Counted from the stretch's first letter, positions 35,301 to 45,208 are shown. The stretch: DNA of 64,000 nt from Roseomonas xinghualingensis (GCF_025791835.1 NZ_JAOXLP010000012.1:62001-126000), one strand, 5' to 3'. Numbers and translations: made by a program. Notes: generated from the letters alone by a model not told the origin.

Positions 35301-36941
35301 GAGGCCGGGGTCCAGGGCTTGCGCGCCGCCGCCATCGCCACCTCCTGGTTCGCGGTGCAGGCCGATTACCGCGGTGCGAACTTCCCGGTGGACCGCGCCG
35401 TGCCCGCGCTCGGCAATGCGCTGGTGATCGCGGCCGGGCCGGATTCCGTGCCCGGCCTGAGCCTGCCGCGCTTCGAGGGCCCGACCCTCGCCATGGTTGC
35501 CAACCCCTCCGATCCCTATGGCACGCTCCTCGTCCTCGGCGGCCGGTCCGAGCAGGAGGTGGCTCAGGCGGCCCTCGCCCTCGCCGCCGGGCGTGGCGGC
35601 ATCGGTGGCGAACTGGCCCGCGTCTCCGCCCCCAGCCTCGCGCCGCGCCAGCCCTATGACGCGCCGCGCTGGCTGAAGCCGGACGGCCCGGTGCAGATCG
35701 GCAACCTCGTCGATCGCTCCGAACTGCAGGCCTATGGCTACGCGCCCGGCACCATCCGCGTGCCGCTGCGCACGGCACCAGACCTGTTCACCTGGGCCAA
35801 TCGCGGCATTCCCGCCGATATCCGCTTCCGTGCCCCGAACGGGCAGGCGGTGGATGTCGGCGCCTCCCGGCTGGACGTGCTCGTCTCCGAGAACTTCCTG
35901 AAGTCCTTCCCTCTCGGCAGCGGGGAGCGGATCTGGCCGCTGAACCTCCTCACCGGCTGGCTGCTGCCGGACCCCGCGGTGCGCAGCGGCCGCGCCATGG
36001 TGCCCACTTATCTTCTCTTCGGGCGGGAGGAGCTGCAGATGCGCTTCGACATGCGCCCGCTGAACCGGGGTGAATGCACCGCCGTACCAGGGGACATCCG
36101 CGCCGCCATCGATCCGGACAGCACGATCGATCTCTCCCGCGCATGGCGCTACACGCGGCTGCCAAGCCTGAACTACTTCGCCTCCGCCGGCTTCCCCTTC
36201 ACCCGCATGGCGGACCTCTCCGGCACCGCCGCGGTGTTGCCGGAGCGGCCGAACACCATCGAAACCTCTGCCTTCCTCGACCTGATCGGCACGCTGGCGA
36301 CCAATGTGGGCCATCCGGCCACCGGCCTGACCGTGGTCTTCCCGCCTGCCCTTCAGACCGTGGCGGGACAGGACCTGCTGGTGCTGGGCACGCTGGGCCG
36401 CCAGCCCGCAGCCGCCACCCTGCTGCGCGACAGCCCCGTGCAGGTGCAGAACGAGCGCCTGACCATCGCCGCGCCTGACGCGCTGACCGATCTTCGCGCC
36501 CTCTTCCTCGACCGGCCCGGCTCGGAGGAGTTGAGCCGCGCCTCCACCGCCCTCTCCGAACTCGGCGAGGGCGTCTCGGTTCTGGTCGGCACCGAAAGCC
36601 CGCTCACTTCCGGCAAGTCCGTGGTGGCGCTGCTGGGTGCGACCCCGGCCGCCCTCTCCGGCGTCGTCGCCACGCTGCGCGATCCCGAGACCACGGCGCG
36701 CGTGCAGGGCGATCTCGTGATGATCAATGGGGAACGCGTCACCGGCTATCGTACCGGCGCCACCTATGGCGTGGGCGATCCGCCCTGGTGGGTGCTGCCC
36801 TATATCTGGCTCGGCACCAGCCCCTGGCGGGTCGCCGGAATGATGGCGGCCGGGGCGCTGCTGCTCAGCATCCCCTTCTACTGGCTCCTGCGGCGCCGCG
36901 CGGCCGTCCGGCTGCGCGCACGTTCTCCCAGGGAACACTGA
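32361..36941 (+). CDS. bcsAB: Fused cellulose synthase BcsA-BcsB (AcsAB-like)
   Basis: One 1526-residue protein joining the catalytic subunit and its periplasmic partner. BcsA part (about 1-720): helices at both ends of a GT2 domain with DDG (181-183), DCD (229-231), TED (324-326) and QRMRW (362-366), the gating loop FNVTDKGG (486-493), and a PilZ domain with RDRAR (567-571) and DISMSG (594-599) that binds cyclic di-GMP. A proline/alanine linker with an internal hydrophobic LLALLLPGTAQAQ near 745-757 leads to the BcsB part, ending in a single membrane helix near residue 1500. The layout matches AcsAB of Komagataeibacter. The ATG at 32361 overlaps the bcsQ stop; the longer frame is inside bcsQ. 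Confidence 0.96.
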   Translation: MTAIRMTATAERLPPLGRALRIASILLGVLAYLFVITVPLNGEQQAVLTLLGIAAFLVINRFKSRRATVLLVLLSFAITSRYLWWRVTETLEFDTFLQGFFSLGLFAAECYAGSLLFLSYVQLTYPLNRKPTALPPDPDEWPSVDVYVPTYNENLEIVRPTVLACMNIDWPRDKLNVYVLDDGRRPEFRQFCEEVGCGYIVRPDNKGAKAGNLNHALKHTDGEYIAIFDCDHAPTRAFLQMTVGWLVRDKRISLVQTPHYFYSPDPFERNLARQRQVPNEGLLFYGAIQPGNDLWNASFFCGSCAIIRRTALLEVGGVPHQTVTEDCHCSLLMQQKGWHTAYIRLPLAAGLATERLSIHIGQRMRWARGMIQILRQENTPFAPGLTWAQRLCYFTAGFSFLFSLPRIVFLTSPLAFLFLGQNIIAASPLAIIAYAGSHMFHAFGTASRLNGRNRHSFWSEIYEACMAAPLVLVTLATLWDPRKGKFNVTDKGGRLEEGYLDVRAVLPNLILLGALITGACIGIYGTLTNETGSLEFQAYLLNTLWCTLCLVPVSAAVAVGLEREQMRDRARVEVNLPAELILSNGQRVSAHSSDISMSGARLLLERPLGIADGDHCQVCFDLGGEHVEVNATLLHWEDREAFLRFHIENVVDEAAMVRVFFGRPDAWVHWDQWPKDRPLHALKDVVMATKDAVFRKYRFKMTKAPSRVSKPVPVEQIRKSDVVRPKPQLARPKETTAAAIALLALLLPGTAQAQLSSQNQAQRPGAARPDAPPAALPAVPAPGTPPTALDPPAAAPAPFATPAPAAAPAPPGSRREVRLTFRELGLAGPMQFRGISDLQGVLFGVSRDEVVTSARLTVQGGSSAALIPSLSQIAVTLNEQFVGNIALDPARQAFGPLSFDIDPVNFAETNRLNFRFAGRYATECNDPLSGLLYANLSDLSTLQMTIERLPPQRDLARLPEPLFDRRVLRRALNLPVVIPAEAGVQGLRAAAIATSWFAVQADYRGANFPVDRAVPALGNALVIAAGPDSVPGLSLPRFEGPTLAMVANPSDPYGTLLVLGGRSEQEVAQAALALAAGRGGIGGELARVSAPSLAPRQPYDAPRWLKPDGPVQIGNLVDRSELQAYGYAPGTIRVPLRTAPDLFTWANRGIPADIRFRAPNGQAVDVGASRLDVLVSENFLKSFPLGSGERIWPLNLLTGWLLPDPAVRSGRAMVPTYLLFGREELQMRFDMRPLNRGECTAVPGDIRAAIDPDSTIDLSRAWRYTRLPSLNYFASAGFPFTRMADLSGTAAVLPERPNTIETSAFLDLIGTLATNVGHPATGLTVVFPPALQTVAGQDLLVLGTLGRQPAAATLLRDSPVQVQNERLTIAAPDALTDLRALFLDRPGSEELSRASTALSELGEGVSVLVGTESPLTSGKSVVALLGATPAALSGVVATLRDPETTARVQGDLVMINGERVTGYRTGATYGVGDPPWWVLPYIWLGTSPWRVAGMMAAGALLLSIPFYWLLRRRAAVRLRARSPREH

Positions 36942-36943
36942 CT

Positions 36944-39900
36944 ATGGGCATCCAGCGGAAAGGCGCGGCCAGGCGGGGCAACAGAGGCACGACGCTGCCC
37001 CTCGTGCTTGCCCTGGCCTCCTGGCCGGGGATGGCTCCGGCCCAGGTCACGAATGCCGCCTCCGCGCCCCCGGGCGCCGTGCAGGTGCTGGTGCGCCAGG
37101 CCGATCGCTGGCTCTCCCAGGAACGCCCTGAACAGGCAGCATCGGCGGTGCAACGCGCCCTTGAGGCGGCGCCCGACGATCCCTCCGTGCTTGCCGTCGC
37201 CGCACGGCTCGAAGTCGCGCGCGGCAACCGCGACGCCGCCAATGCCTATCTCGCCCGCCTTCGTGCCCTGCCGGGCGCGACGCCTGAGCAGCAGACCCAG
37301 GCCGAAAGCGCCGTGCGCGGCGCCCAGATCGACCGCAGCGCCATCGAGGAGGCCCGCCGTCTGGCGCAGGAAGGCCGTACTGACGCCGCCGCCCAGCGAT
37401 ATCGCCAGATCTTCGGTCCCCAGGGCCCGACCGAGCCCTACGCCCTCGAATACTACCAGACCCTCGCCGGCACGGATCAGGGCCGCGCCGAGGGGCAGCG
37501 CGGCCTCACCGCCCTTGCCAGCCGCCCTGGCGCCACGGACCGCACCCGGCTGGCCCAGGCCCAGGCACTCACCTACTCATCCGCCACCCGCGCCGAGGGC
37601 ATCCGCCGCCTTGCCGAGCTGGTGGACCGTCCGGAGGTGGCGCAGGAGGCCCGGCAATCCTGGCGCGCCGCCCTCGGCTTCGCCGGCAACGATCCGGCCG
37701 CCACGCCGCAGATCGAGGCCTATCTCCAGCGCTTTCCTGATGACGCCGAGACCCGTCGCCGGCTGGAGGCCCTGCGTTCCCTCCCGCCCCCGGCGCCCAC
37801 AGATCCCAATGCCGCAGCCCGGCAGGCGGCTTTCGAGCGCCTGGAAACCGGAAGCGCCACTGAAGCCGCCCGGCAGTTCGAAGCCATCCTGGCCGCCAGC
37901 CCGAACGATGCCGACGCGCTGGGCGGCCTGGGCATCGTCCGCCTGCGCCAGGGCAACCAGCCCGAGGCCCGGCGCCTGCTGGAACGCGCCATCGCGGCCG
38001 ATCCCTCCCGCACCCAGCAGTGGCAGAAGGCGCTCGACGCCGCGTCCTATTCCACCGATCTCGCGGAGGCGCAGGCCCGCCTTCGCCGCAACGACCTGGA
38101 AGGCGCCGATCAGGCCGCCCGCCGCGCCGCCATCCGCGACGTGGACGACCGCTCCGATGCGGAGGTGGTGCTGGGCGAGCTGGCGCTGCGCCGCAACGAC
38201 CCGCAAGGCGCCGAAACCCGTTTCCGCGCCGCCCTTAGCCGCCGCCCCGGCTTCCAGGCGGCGCAGCGCGGGCTGAACGCCGCCTTGCGCGCCCAGGGCC
38301 GCCCCGCCGAGTTCGCCATCGCCAGCCCCGCCCCCTCCGGCCCGGCCAGCACGAGCAACGCGACGGCGAGTGCCTATCGCGCCGAGGCCGCGCGGGTGGC
38401 CGATCCCGCCGCTGCCGCCGCCATCCTGCGCAATGCCGTTGCCGCCGCGCCCGATGATCCCTGGACGCGCCTCGATCTCGCCCGCGCCCTGCGCCGCCAG
38501 GGGCGCGGCGCCGAGGCCCGCGCCGTGGTGGAGGAACTGTCCTCCCGCAGCACCAGCCCCGATGCCATCTATGCCGCCGCCCTGCTGGCGGAGGAGGACA
38601 ACCGCATCGCCGATGCCGATGCCTTGCTCTCCCGCATCCCGCCCAACCGGCGCAGCACGGACATGTCGCGCCTCGCGGGCCGCGTCCGCGGGCAGCGCGA
38701 GGTGCAGGCGGCCGCCGCCCTCCTGCCGGTCAGCCCGATCGAAGGGCGATCCCGCCTCCTCACCCTCGCCGCCCGGCCGGACCCCACGGGCAACACCGCC
38801 TTCTCCGTGATCCGTGCCTTCGGCGAGGCCGGGGACCGGGCCGGCGCCGCCGAGGCCGCCCGCATCGCCGTCGCCAATCGCGGCGCCACTGGCACGACCG
38901 CGCGTATCGCCATCGCCGGTGCCCTGGTCGGTGCCGGGCTGGAGGCCGAGGCCACCGCCCTCGCCGCCGAGACCGAGGCAAGCGGCGCCACCGCCGAGCA
39001 GCGCCGCGACCTCGCCGCCATCCGCACCGGTGCAGCCATCCGCGCCGCCGACCGGCTGAACGAGGCCGGCGACCAGGCCAATGCCTTCGAACGCCTGCGC
39101 CCGGTGCTCACCGACAACCCGACCAGCCAGGACGCCAATCTTACCCTCTCCCGCCTCTATCTCGGTGCCCGCCGGCCGGAAGAGGCGCTGCGCGTGGCCG
39201 AAGCCGTGCTGATGCGCGATCCGCGCAATCTCGACGCTCGCCGAAGCGCCATCGAGGCGGCGCTCGCCACTGGTGACCGGCAGCGCGCCGAAGGCCTGCT
39301 GGCCGGCGCGCAGGCCAACAGCCCCCGCGACTCCCGCGTAGCGCTGCTGGAGGCCCGCGTCGCCCGCGCCGCTGGCGACGAGGCCCGCGCCAGGCAGGCC
39401 CTGGAGATGGCCGCCACCCTGCGGAGTGCCGAACTGGGCAGTTCCGCCCGTGCGACGACCACCGCGAGCCTTCCGGGCGCCGTGCCCATGCAGGGCCTGT
39501 CAAATCCTTTCGCACGCGGGGGGCTGGGCACGAACACGTCCGTGGCCACCACCTCCCAACCCGCCGATCCCGTGCTGCGCCAGATCCAGGCCGAGGCCGC
39601 GGCGCTGCGCAACGAGACGGGCACGCTCCTCGCCGGCGCCGTTGGTGGCCGCCTCCGCTCCGGCTCCGAGGGGCTGGACCGCCTGACGGAGCTGAGCGCA
39701 ACCTTCCAGGCCGACGTCTCGCCCGGTTCGCTGGGCGGGCGCCTCACCGCCTCGGTGCAGCCCGTCACCATCGATTCCGGCTCGCCCCTCGCCGATGTGC
39801 AGGCGCTGCGCCGCTATGGCACCCAGGCGCTGAACACGAATATCGCGAGCAACGCCGCCGCCATCGCCTCGGCGCGCGAAACCAGCGCAACCGGTGTCGG

Positions 39901-40738
39901 CCTCGCGCTGAATTATACGCGCGGCGACTGGCTCAAGCTCGATATCGGCAGCACCCCACTCGGCTTCCGCCACACCAATCTTGTAGGCGGCATCGAACTG
40001 GCCCCCGCCCTCACCGACCGCCTGCGCCTGCGCGTGGCCGGCGAGCGCCGCGCGGTGACCGACAGCCTCCTCTCCTGGAACGGCGCGGTGGATGAGCGCA
40101 CCGGCACCTATTGGGGCGGCGTGATGCGAACCGGCGGGCGCGGCCAGATCGAGGTTCCGATCGGCACCGGCTATGCCTATGCGGGCGGCGGCTACGCCAC
40201 TTTCGAGGGCGATGGCGTGGCCGATAACACGCGCATCGAGGCGGGCGCGGGCGTGTCCCTGCCGGTCTACAAGACGGAGGCTGGCGAGCTCACCAGCGGC
40301 GTGGACCTCGTCTATTTCAGCTACGACCGGAACCTGCGCTACTTCACTTTGGGCCACGGTGGCTATTTCAGCCCGCAGCAATACACGGCGCTGAACATCC
40401 CCGTGGATTGGCGCGGCCGCGCCGGCGATGTGAGCTACCGGCTCGGCGCCACGGTCGGCTACGCGTCGTTCCGGGAGGACCGCGCGGACTACTTCCCGAA
40501 CGACCCTGCCAGGCAGGCCGAACTCAAAGCCCTGGTGGACGAGTCCGGCGCCGGCGGGACAACGCCCATCACCCCCTTCTATCCCAGCCAATCGGTGAGC
40601 GGCTTCATCGGCGGCGTCCGGGCTGAGCTGGATTGGGCCATCAGCCCCACCCTCAACCTCAGCGGCGCCGTGCGCTACGACAAGTCGCCCGATTTCGACG
40701 AAACGCGTTTCCTCATGCGCCTCCAGAATCGCTTCTGA
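36944..40738 (+). CDS. bcsC: Cellulose export protein BcsC (TPR and outer-membrane barrel)
   Basis: A 1264-residue protein that carries the glucan through the periplasm and outer membrane. An N-terminal signal ends near APAQ (residue 34). TPR-like repeats rich in alanine and arginine follow through about residue 840, then a less repetitive stretch and a C-terminal BcsC-type beta-barrel with alternating pattern, ending QNRF, with terminal phenylalanine as in outer-membrane barrels. Start is ATG 36944, two bases after the bcsAB stop, with AGGGA upstream. The operon as seen here (bcsP/R-like, Q, AB, C) has no BcsD, BcsZ endoglucanase or BcsG. Confidence 0.94.
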   Translation: MGIQRKGAARRGNRGTTLPLVLALASWPGMAPAQVTNAASAPPGAVQVLVRQADRWLSQERPEQAASAVQRALEAAPDDPSVLAVAARLEVARGNRDAANAYLARLRALPGATPEQQTQAESAVRGAQIDRSAIEEARRLAQEGRTDAAAQRYRQIFGPQGPTEPYALEYYQTLAGTDQGRAEGQRGLTALASRPGATDRTRLAQAQALTYSSATRAEGIRRLAELVDRPEVAQEARQSWRAALGFAGNDPAATPQIEAYLQRFPDDAETRRRLEALRSLPPPAPTDPNAAARQAAFERLETGSATEAARQFEAILAASPNDADALGGLGIVRLRQGNQPEARRLLERAIAADPSRTQQWQKALDAASYSTDLAEAQARLRRNDLEGADQAARRAAIRDVDDRSDAEVVLGELALRRNDPQGAETRFRAALSRRPGFQAAQRGLNAALRAQGRPAEFAIASPAPSGPASTSNATASAYRAEAARVADPAAAAAILRNAVAAAPDDPWTRLDLARALRRQGRGAEARAVVEELSSRSTSPDAIYAAALLAEEDNRIADADALLSRIPPNRRSTDMSRLAGRVRGQREVQAAAALLPVSPIEGRSRLLTLAARPDPTGNTAFSVIRAFGEAGDRAGAAEAARIAVANRGATGTTARIAIAGALVGAGLEAEATALAAETEASGATAEQRRDLAAIRTGAAIRAADRLNEAGDQANAFERLRPVLTDNPTSQDANLTLSRLYLGARRPEEALRVAEAVLMRDPRNLDARRSAIEAALATGDRQRAEGLLAGAQANSPRDSRVALLEARVARAAGDEARARQALEMAATLRSAELGSSARATTTASLPGAVPMQGLSNPFARGGLGTNTSVATTSQPADPVLRQIQAEAAALRNETGTLLAGAVGGRLRSGSEGLDRLTELSATFQADVSPGSLGGRLTASVQPVTIDSGSPLADVQALRRYGTQALNTNIASNAAAIASARETSATGVGLALNYTRGDWLKLDIGSTPLGFRHTNLVGGIELAPALTDRLRLRVAGERRAVTDSLLSWNGAVDERTGTYWGGVMRTGGRGQIEVPIGTGYAYAGGGYATFEGDGVADNTRIEAGAGVSLPVYKTEAGELTSGVDLVYFSYDRNLRYFTLGHGGYFSPQQYTALNIPVDWRGRAGDVSYRLGATVGYASFREDRADYFPNDPARQAELKALVDESGAGGTTPITPFYPSQSVSGFIGGVRAELDWAISPTLNLSGAVRYDKSPDFDETRFLMRLQNRF

Positions 40739-40755
40739 CGCCGGGTTCCGGCGTC
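40737..40755 (+). terminator. Hairpin at the bcsC stop codon
   Basis: A perfect 8-bp stem, GACGCCGG / CCGGCGTC, with a 3-base loop, begins within the bcsC stop codon. The following bases are GGGGCTTGC, so there is no T tract. It probably marks the end of the cellulose operon. Confidence 0.5.
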
Positions 40756-40822
40756 GGGGCTTGCACAGCGGCATCGGGGAAATCATATCAATGCACGAAT
40801 GTTTTACGTGAATTGAGCTCCG

Positions 40823-42157
40823 ATGCCCAGCCCCCGCCGCCTGCGCCTTGGCGCCTTCATGCGCCCGGTCAGCATCCACACCGCCGCCTGGCGCTATCCA
40901 GGCGCCTTCCCGGACGCGAACTTCAACCTCCAGCACCTGGTCCGCTTCGCCCGTACGCTGGAGGCAGCGCGCTTCGACGCCTTCTTCATGGCGGACCATC
41001 AGGCTGTGCTGAACATGCCCATCCAGGCCCTGAAGCGCAGCGCCACCACCACCAGCTTCGACCCGCTGACGCTGCTGCCTGCCCTCGCCATGGTCACGGA
41101 GCGCCTGGGGCTGATCGCCACCGCCTCCACCACCTATAACGAGCCCTGGCACATCGCCCGGAAATTCGCCTCGCTGGACCATATCAGCGGTGGCCGCGCC
41201 GGCTGGAACGTCGTCACCTCCGGCAACCCGCATGAGGCGATGAATTTCGGCCGTGAGGAACATTGGGAACACGCCGCCCGCTATCGGCGGGCCCATGAGT
41301 TCATCGATGTCGTCACCGGCCTCTGGGACAGCTGGGCCGATGACGCTTTCAGCCGAGACGTCGAAAGCGGCGTGTATTTCGATCCGGAGAAGATGCGTGT
41401 CCTTGCCCATAAGGGAGAGCATTTCTCCGTCCGCGGTCCGCTGAACGTCGCGCGCCCGGTCCAGGGCTGGCCCGTCATCGTCCAGGCCGGCGCCTCGGAT
41501 GACGGCCGCCAACTCGCGGCCGAGACCGCCGAGGTCATCTTCGCGGCCGGCGGGCCGATCGACACCGCCCGCGCCTTCTATGCCGATGTGAAATCCCGCA
41601 CCGGGAAGGCCGGCCGCAACCCGGACCATCTTCTCGTCCTGCCCGGCGCCTTCGTGATCGTCGGCGAGAGCGAGCAGGAAGCCCAGGACAAGCGCGCCCT
41701 GCTGGACAGCGGCGTGCATTACGACAGCGCCATCGCCTCCCTCTCGGTGGCGCTCGGCACCGATGCCTCGGTCTTCGATCCGGACGCCCCCTTGCCGGAA
41801 GACATCCCGGAGACCAATGCCAGCAAAAGCGGCCGGGAACGTGCCATCGCCATCGCCCGGCGCGAGAACCTCACGGTACGCCAGCTCGCCCAACGGCTCG
41901 GCGGCTATGCGGGTGCGGCCATGATCGGCACGCCGAAGCAGATCGCGGACGAGATGCAGGAATGGCTGGAAACGGGCGCCTGCGACGGGTTCAACATCAT
42001 GTTCCCCTTCCTGCCGGCTGGGCTTGATGACTTTGCCACCAAGGTGATCCCGGAACTGCAGCGGCGCGGGCTGCATCGTACGGAATACGAAGGGAAGACG
42101 CTGCGGGAGAATCTAGGGCTGCCGCGGCCAGCGAACCGCTTCTTCCAGGCCGCCTGA
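40823..42157 (+). CDS. Flavin-dependent monooxygenase, NtaA/SnaA/DszA family
   Basis: Luciferase-like flavoenzyme of 444 residues; family members oxidise chelators (nitrilotriacetate, EDTA), sulfur compounds or related substrates with reduced FMN supplied by a separate reductase. Typical segments are [16 protein letters not shown] at the N-terminus, [42 protein letters not shown] (positions about 93-126; split by the barrel core) and GSGASDDGR-like QAGASDDGR. It has no signal peptide. The ATG at 40823 is the only good start. A partner flavin reductase is not next to it. It is followed 95 bases later by a second luciferase-like gene in the same direction. Confidence 0.88.
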   Translation: MPSPRRLRLGAFMRPVSIHTAAWRYPGAFPDANFNLQHLVRFARTLEAARFDAFFMADHQAVLNMPIQALKRSATTTSFDPLTLLPALAMVTERLGLIATASTTYNEPWHIARKFASLDHISGGRAGWNVVTSGNPHEAMNFGREEHWEHAARYRRAHEFIDVVTGLWDSWADDAFSRDVESGVYFDPEKMRVLAHKGEHFSVRGPLNVARPVQGWPVIVQAGASDDGRQLAAETAEVIFAAGGPIDTARAFYADVKSRTGKAGRNPDHLLVLPGAFVIVGESEQEAQDKRALLDSGVHYDSAIASLSVALGTDASVFDPDAPLPEDIPETNASKSGRERAIAIARRENLTVRQLAQRLGGYAGAAMIGTPKQIADEMQEWLETGACDGFNIMFPFLPAGLDDFATKVIPELQRRGLHRTEYEGKTLRENLGLPRPANRFFQAA

Positions 42158-42252
42158 AATGCCGGCGGAAGGATCTTCCTTCCAGTTTGCCTGAAAGCGT
42201 ATCCGGCCGAACTGGGGCGCCAAGCCTTTCGGCCAGGGAAGGAGCCAACCAT

Positions 42253-43259
<1,007 letters not shown>

Positions 43260-43263
<4 letters not shown>

Positions 43264-43301
43264 CGGCCCGGAGGTTAGCGGCCCGGAGGCTTCGCCTCCG
43301 G
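43260..43301. repeat. 15-bp tandem repeat and hairpin after the LLM gene
   Basis: TTAGCGGCCCGGAGG occurs twice in direct succession (43260-43274, 43275-43289); the first copy contains the stop codon of the preceding gene. The second runs into an 8-bp hairpin, CCGGAGGC / GCCTCCGG with a 3-base loop (43283-43301), which may terminate transcription. The duplication gives a second stop-like TAG downstream. Confidence 0.6.
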
Positions 43302-43456
43302 ACTCCGCCTCCGCTTCATCCCCGAATGAGACGCGCTCCACCGGCGGGTGCCGGTAAAGGGGTTTGTTCGCGCGTGCGGAAGCAGGCGCGTTCCACTCGC
43401 CAAATTGCCGGCAGAAAGCGCGCGGTCGCGCGCGCTTTGTTGATCCAGAAAAATCT

Positions 43457-43484
43457 TGCGAAACAGAAACGAAAAAGTAATGTT
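43457..43484 (+). promoter_or_regulatory. Possible sigma-70-like promoter for the Trp-rich mini-protein
   Basis: TTGCGA, a 16-base A-rich spacer, and TAATGT lie in an AT-rich island of otherwise GC-rich DNA, about 26 bases before the ATG at 43510. The fit to -35/-10 elements is partial and no transcript data exist. Confidence 0.35.
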
Positions 43485-43509
43485 TCGCCTACTTGGCACG
43501 GAGGAGATA

Positions 43510-43776
43510 ATGTCAGAACCCGCGACCGAAGGGGAGGACCGCCGAGCCTTCCTGGAAAAGGCAGCCAAAACCGCCCTTACAGTTCCTGCTGCCGCGCTGC
43601 TGCTTTCGGCTTCCAACCGTGGAGCCATGGCCGCCCCTTATGGCGGAAACAACGGTAATGACGGTGGTAACCCGGGTGGTAACCCCGGCGGCTTCCCCGG
43701 CGGATTCCAGGAATGGTTGAATAATTGGTGGAACAACTTCTGGGAAGATTTCTGGAATCGCTGGAGAGGCAACTAA
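43510..43776 (+). CDS. Exported Gly/Asn/Trp-rich mini-protein
   Basis: An 88-residue protein I cannot assign. It has a strong ribosome binding site (GGAGGAG, 4-5 bases before ATG). Residues 10-43 look like a twin-arginine signal: DRRAFLEKAAKTAL, then a hydrophobic stretch ending AMAAP. The mature part begins with GGNNGNDGGNPGGNPGGFPGG (positions 45-65 approximately) and ends in a short tail with six tryptophans (69, 73, 74, 78, 82, 85) plus phenylalanines 77 and 81, spaced so that a helix would have an aromatic face. The following 344 bases hold no gene. Possible roles include a surface or envelope-active peptide or a substrate of another enzyme; no modifying enzyme is evident next to it. Confidence 0.7.
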   Translation: MSEPATEGEDRRAFLEKAAKTALTVPAAALLLSASNRGAMAAPYGGNNGNDGGNPGGNPGGFPGGFQEWLNNWWNNFWEDFWNRWRGN

Positions 43777-44120
43777 CGCGGCGTTGGCCTGGGGCGAATT
43801 GTGAACCCGGGTGAAATGGAGGCCCTGCGTCCCGAAAGGGTGCAGTGTTGAGTTCTGCGCATTTGCCCACATGATGGACGCTATTCCATGCAGGGATGCG
43901 TCCATCGCCTCCTGGCCGTGGATCCGGCAAGCAGCCGGACCGCATGGCCTGGACATGCCTGACGCCTGAATTCCAGATCACGGCGAGTCGTCATGCAGGC
44001 AGATAGGGGTCCTGAGAGCTCGATGGCTCCCCCTCAGGCCGAAGCCCGCCGCAACCCGTCATTTGGTTCCACCGCACGACCCGGATTAGAACCCCTGCCT
44101 CTCACCAGGGAACGACAGTG
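43777..44120. other. Intergenic stretch before the FKBP gene
   Basis: No supported gene in 344 bases. A weak inverted repeat (TGGACGC ... GCGTCCA at 43873-43902) and minus-strand shadow frames are present. Nothing points to an RNA gene, though an unannotated small RNA cannot be ruled out by eye. Confidence 0.4.
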
Positions 44121-44456
44121 ATGATCGAGGATCGCAAGATCGGCACGGGCGACGAGGCCGTCTCCGGCAAGGAAGTCACAGTGCACTATACCGGCTGGCT
44201 CTTCGACCCCTCCAAGCCCGAGAACAAGGGCCGCAAGTTCGACAGCTCGCGCGATCGCGGCGAGGCCTTTTCCTTTCCGCTCGGCGCCGGCCATGTGATT
44301 CGTGGCTGGGACGAGGGCGTGAAGGGCATGAGGGTCGGTGGCCAGCGCACCCTGACCATTCCGCCTGAGATGGGCTATGGCGCCCGGGGTGCCGGCGGCG
44401 TCATTCCGCCCAACGCCACGCTCGTCTTCAACGTGGAACTGCTCGGCGTCGGCTGA
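44121..44456 (+). CDS. FKBP-type peptidyl-prolyl cis-trans isomerase
   Basis: A 111-residue single-domain FKBP. The active-site pattern is clear: [38 protein letters not shown] and [28 protein letters not shown] (positions about 79-106). It has no signal peptide, so a cytoplasmic folding role is likely. ATG 44121 is preceded by AGGGA; a GTG three bases earlier is also possible. Its last 82 bases overlap, on the opposite strand, the 3' end of the DUF1275 gene, a converging arrangement. Confidence 0.93.
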   Translation: MIEDRKIGTGDEAVSGKEVTVHYTGWLFDPSKPENKGRKFDSSRDRGEAFSFPLGAGHVIRGWDEGVKGMRVGGQRTLTIPPEMGYGARGAGGVIPPNATLVFNVELLGVG

Positions 44457-45208
44457 GGCGGGAATTGCTCCGGCTCCGGGGGAAGCTTCCCGGAGCCGGT
44501 GTCCCGCCGCTCGGCGCGGATCATCGCCTGCGCCAGCAACAGCAGCGTCACGGCCAGCGGCACGGTGGTGATGAAGCCGATCCAGGTAAAGGCCAGCGCA
44601 CCCGCCACGCCGCCCAGCACGAAGGCTGAAAGGAAAGCGGCCAGCAGCCGCAGCTTCGCCCGATCCGCCCACACGAAATGGCCGTCCGGTCCCAGAATGC
44701 GCCGGTTCCAGTAGAACAGCTTGCCCAACTCGATTCCCAGGTCGGTCACCACGCCCGTCATATGCGTGGTGCGGATCCGCGTGCCCGAGATCTTGGTGAT
44801 GGTGGCATTCTGCAGCCCCATTAGGAAGCAGAGCAGCGGGATGACGATGACCACGACGGCCTCATTGGCCAGTAGCCCGCCGATTGCCCCGAAGAGAAGC
44901 AGCAGCACCGCCTCCAGCCTCAGCGGCATGGCGTAAGGATGATGGCGGGGATTCCGCCGGCCCCAATTGATCAGCGCGGCCGAGACGGCGGCTCCACACA
45001 GGAAAGCCCCCAGTGCGACCAAGCCGGCCGCCGCCAGCCAGAAGGCCCCCAGCACCAGGTCATTCGCCACGGCGGCGATAATGCCGGACATGTGGGAGGT
45101 GTAATGTCCGACCAGCAGGAAACCGCCTGCATTGACGGCTCCGGCGATGAAGGCCAGGGAAATCCCGAGCCCTGTTTCGCTGATGGCCAAGCGGACGAAG
45201 CGCCCCAT
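44375..45208 (-). CDS. DUF1275 (YoaK) family membrane protein
   Basis: A 277-residue membrane protein with six to seven helices of the DUF1275 family, function unknown. Family features are [23 protein letters not shown] (near 18-40), [34 protein letters not shown] (near 131-164) and GKLFYWN. I chose ATG 45208 because it matches the family start; an ATG at 45238 adds ten residues. The last 27 codons after the final helix are proline/serine/threonine-rich and run antisense into the FKBP coding sequence, so the real 3' end may have grown by loss of an earlier stop. Confidence 0.85.
   Translation of the reverse strand: MGRFVRLAISETGLGISLAFIAGAVNAGGFLLVGHYTSHMSGIIAAVANDLVLGAFWLAAAGLVALGAFLCGAAVSAALINWGRRNPRHHPYAMPLRLEAVLLLLFGAIGGLLANEAVVVIVIPLLCFLMGLQNATITKISGTRIRTTHMTGVVTDLGIELGKLFYWNRRILGPDGHFVWADRAKLRLLAAFLSAFVLGGVAGALAFTWIGFITTVPLAVTLLLLAQAMIRAERRDTGSGKLPPEPEQFPPQPTPSSSTLKTSVALGGMTPPAPRAP

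Noticed and set aside
34830..36938. 702-codon minus-strand frame inside bcsAB
   Set aside because: Antisense shadow of the BcsB part; no motifs.
38000..39420. Repeated Ala/Arg-rich segments in bcsC that look like DNA repeats
   Set aside because: They are degenerate TPR units typical of BcsC and explained by the protein; no near-identical DNA copies were seen.
39500..42076. 858-codon minus-strand open frame over bcsC and the NtaA-like gene
   Set aside because: Covers two convincing plus-strand genes; repetitive Gly/Arg-rich translation with no domains.
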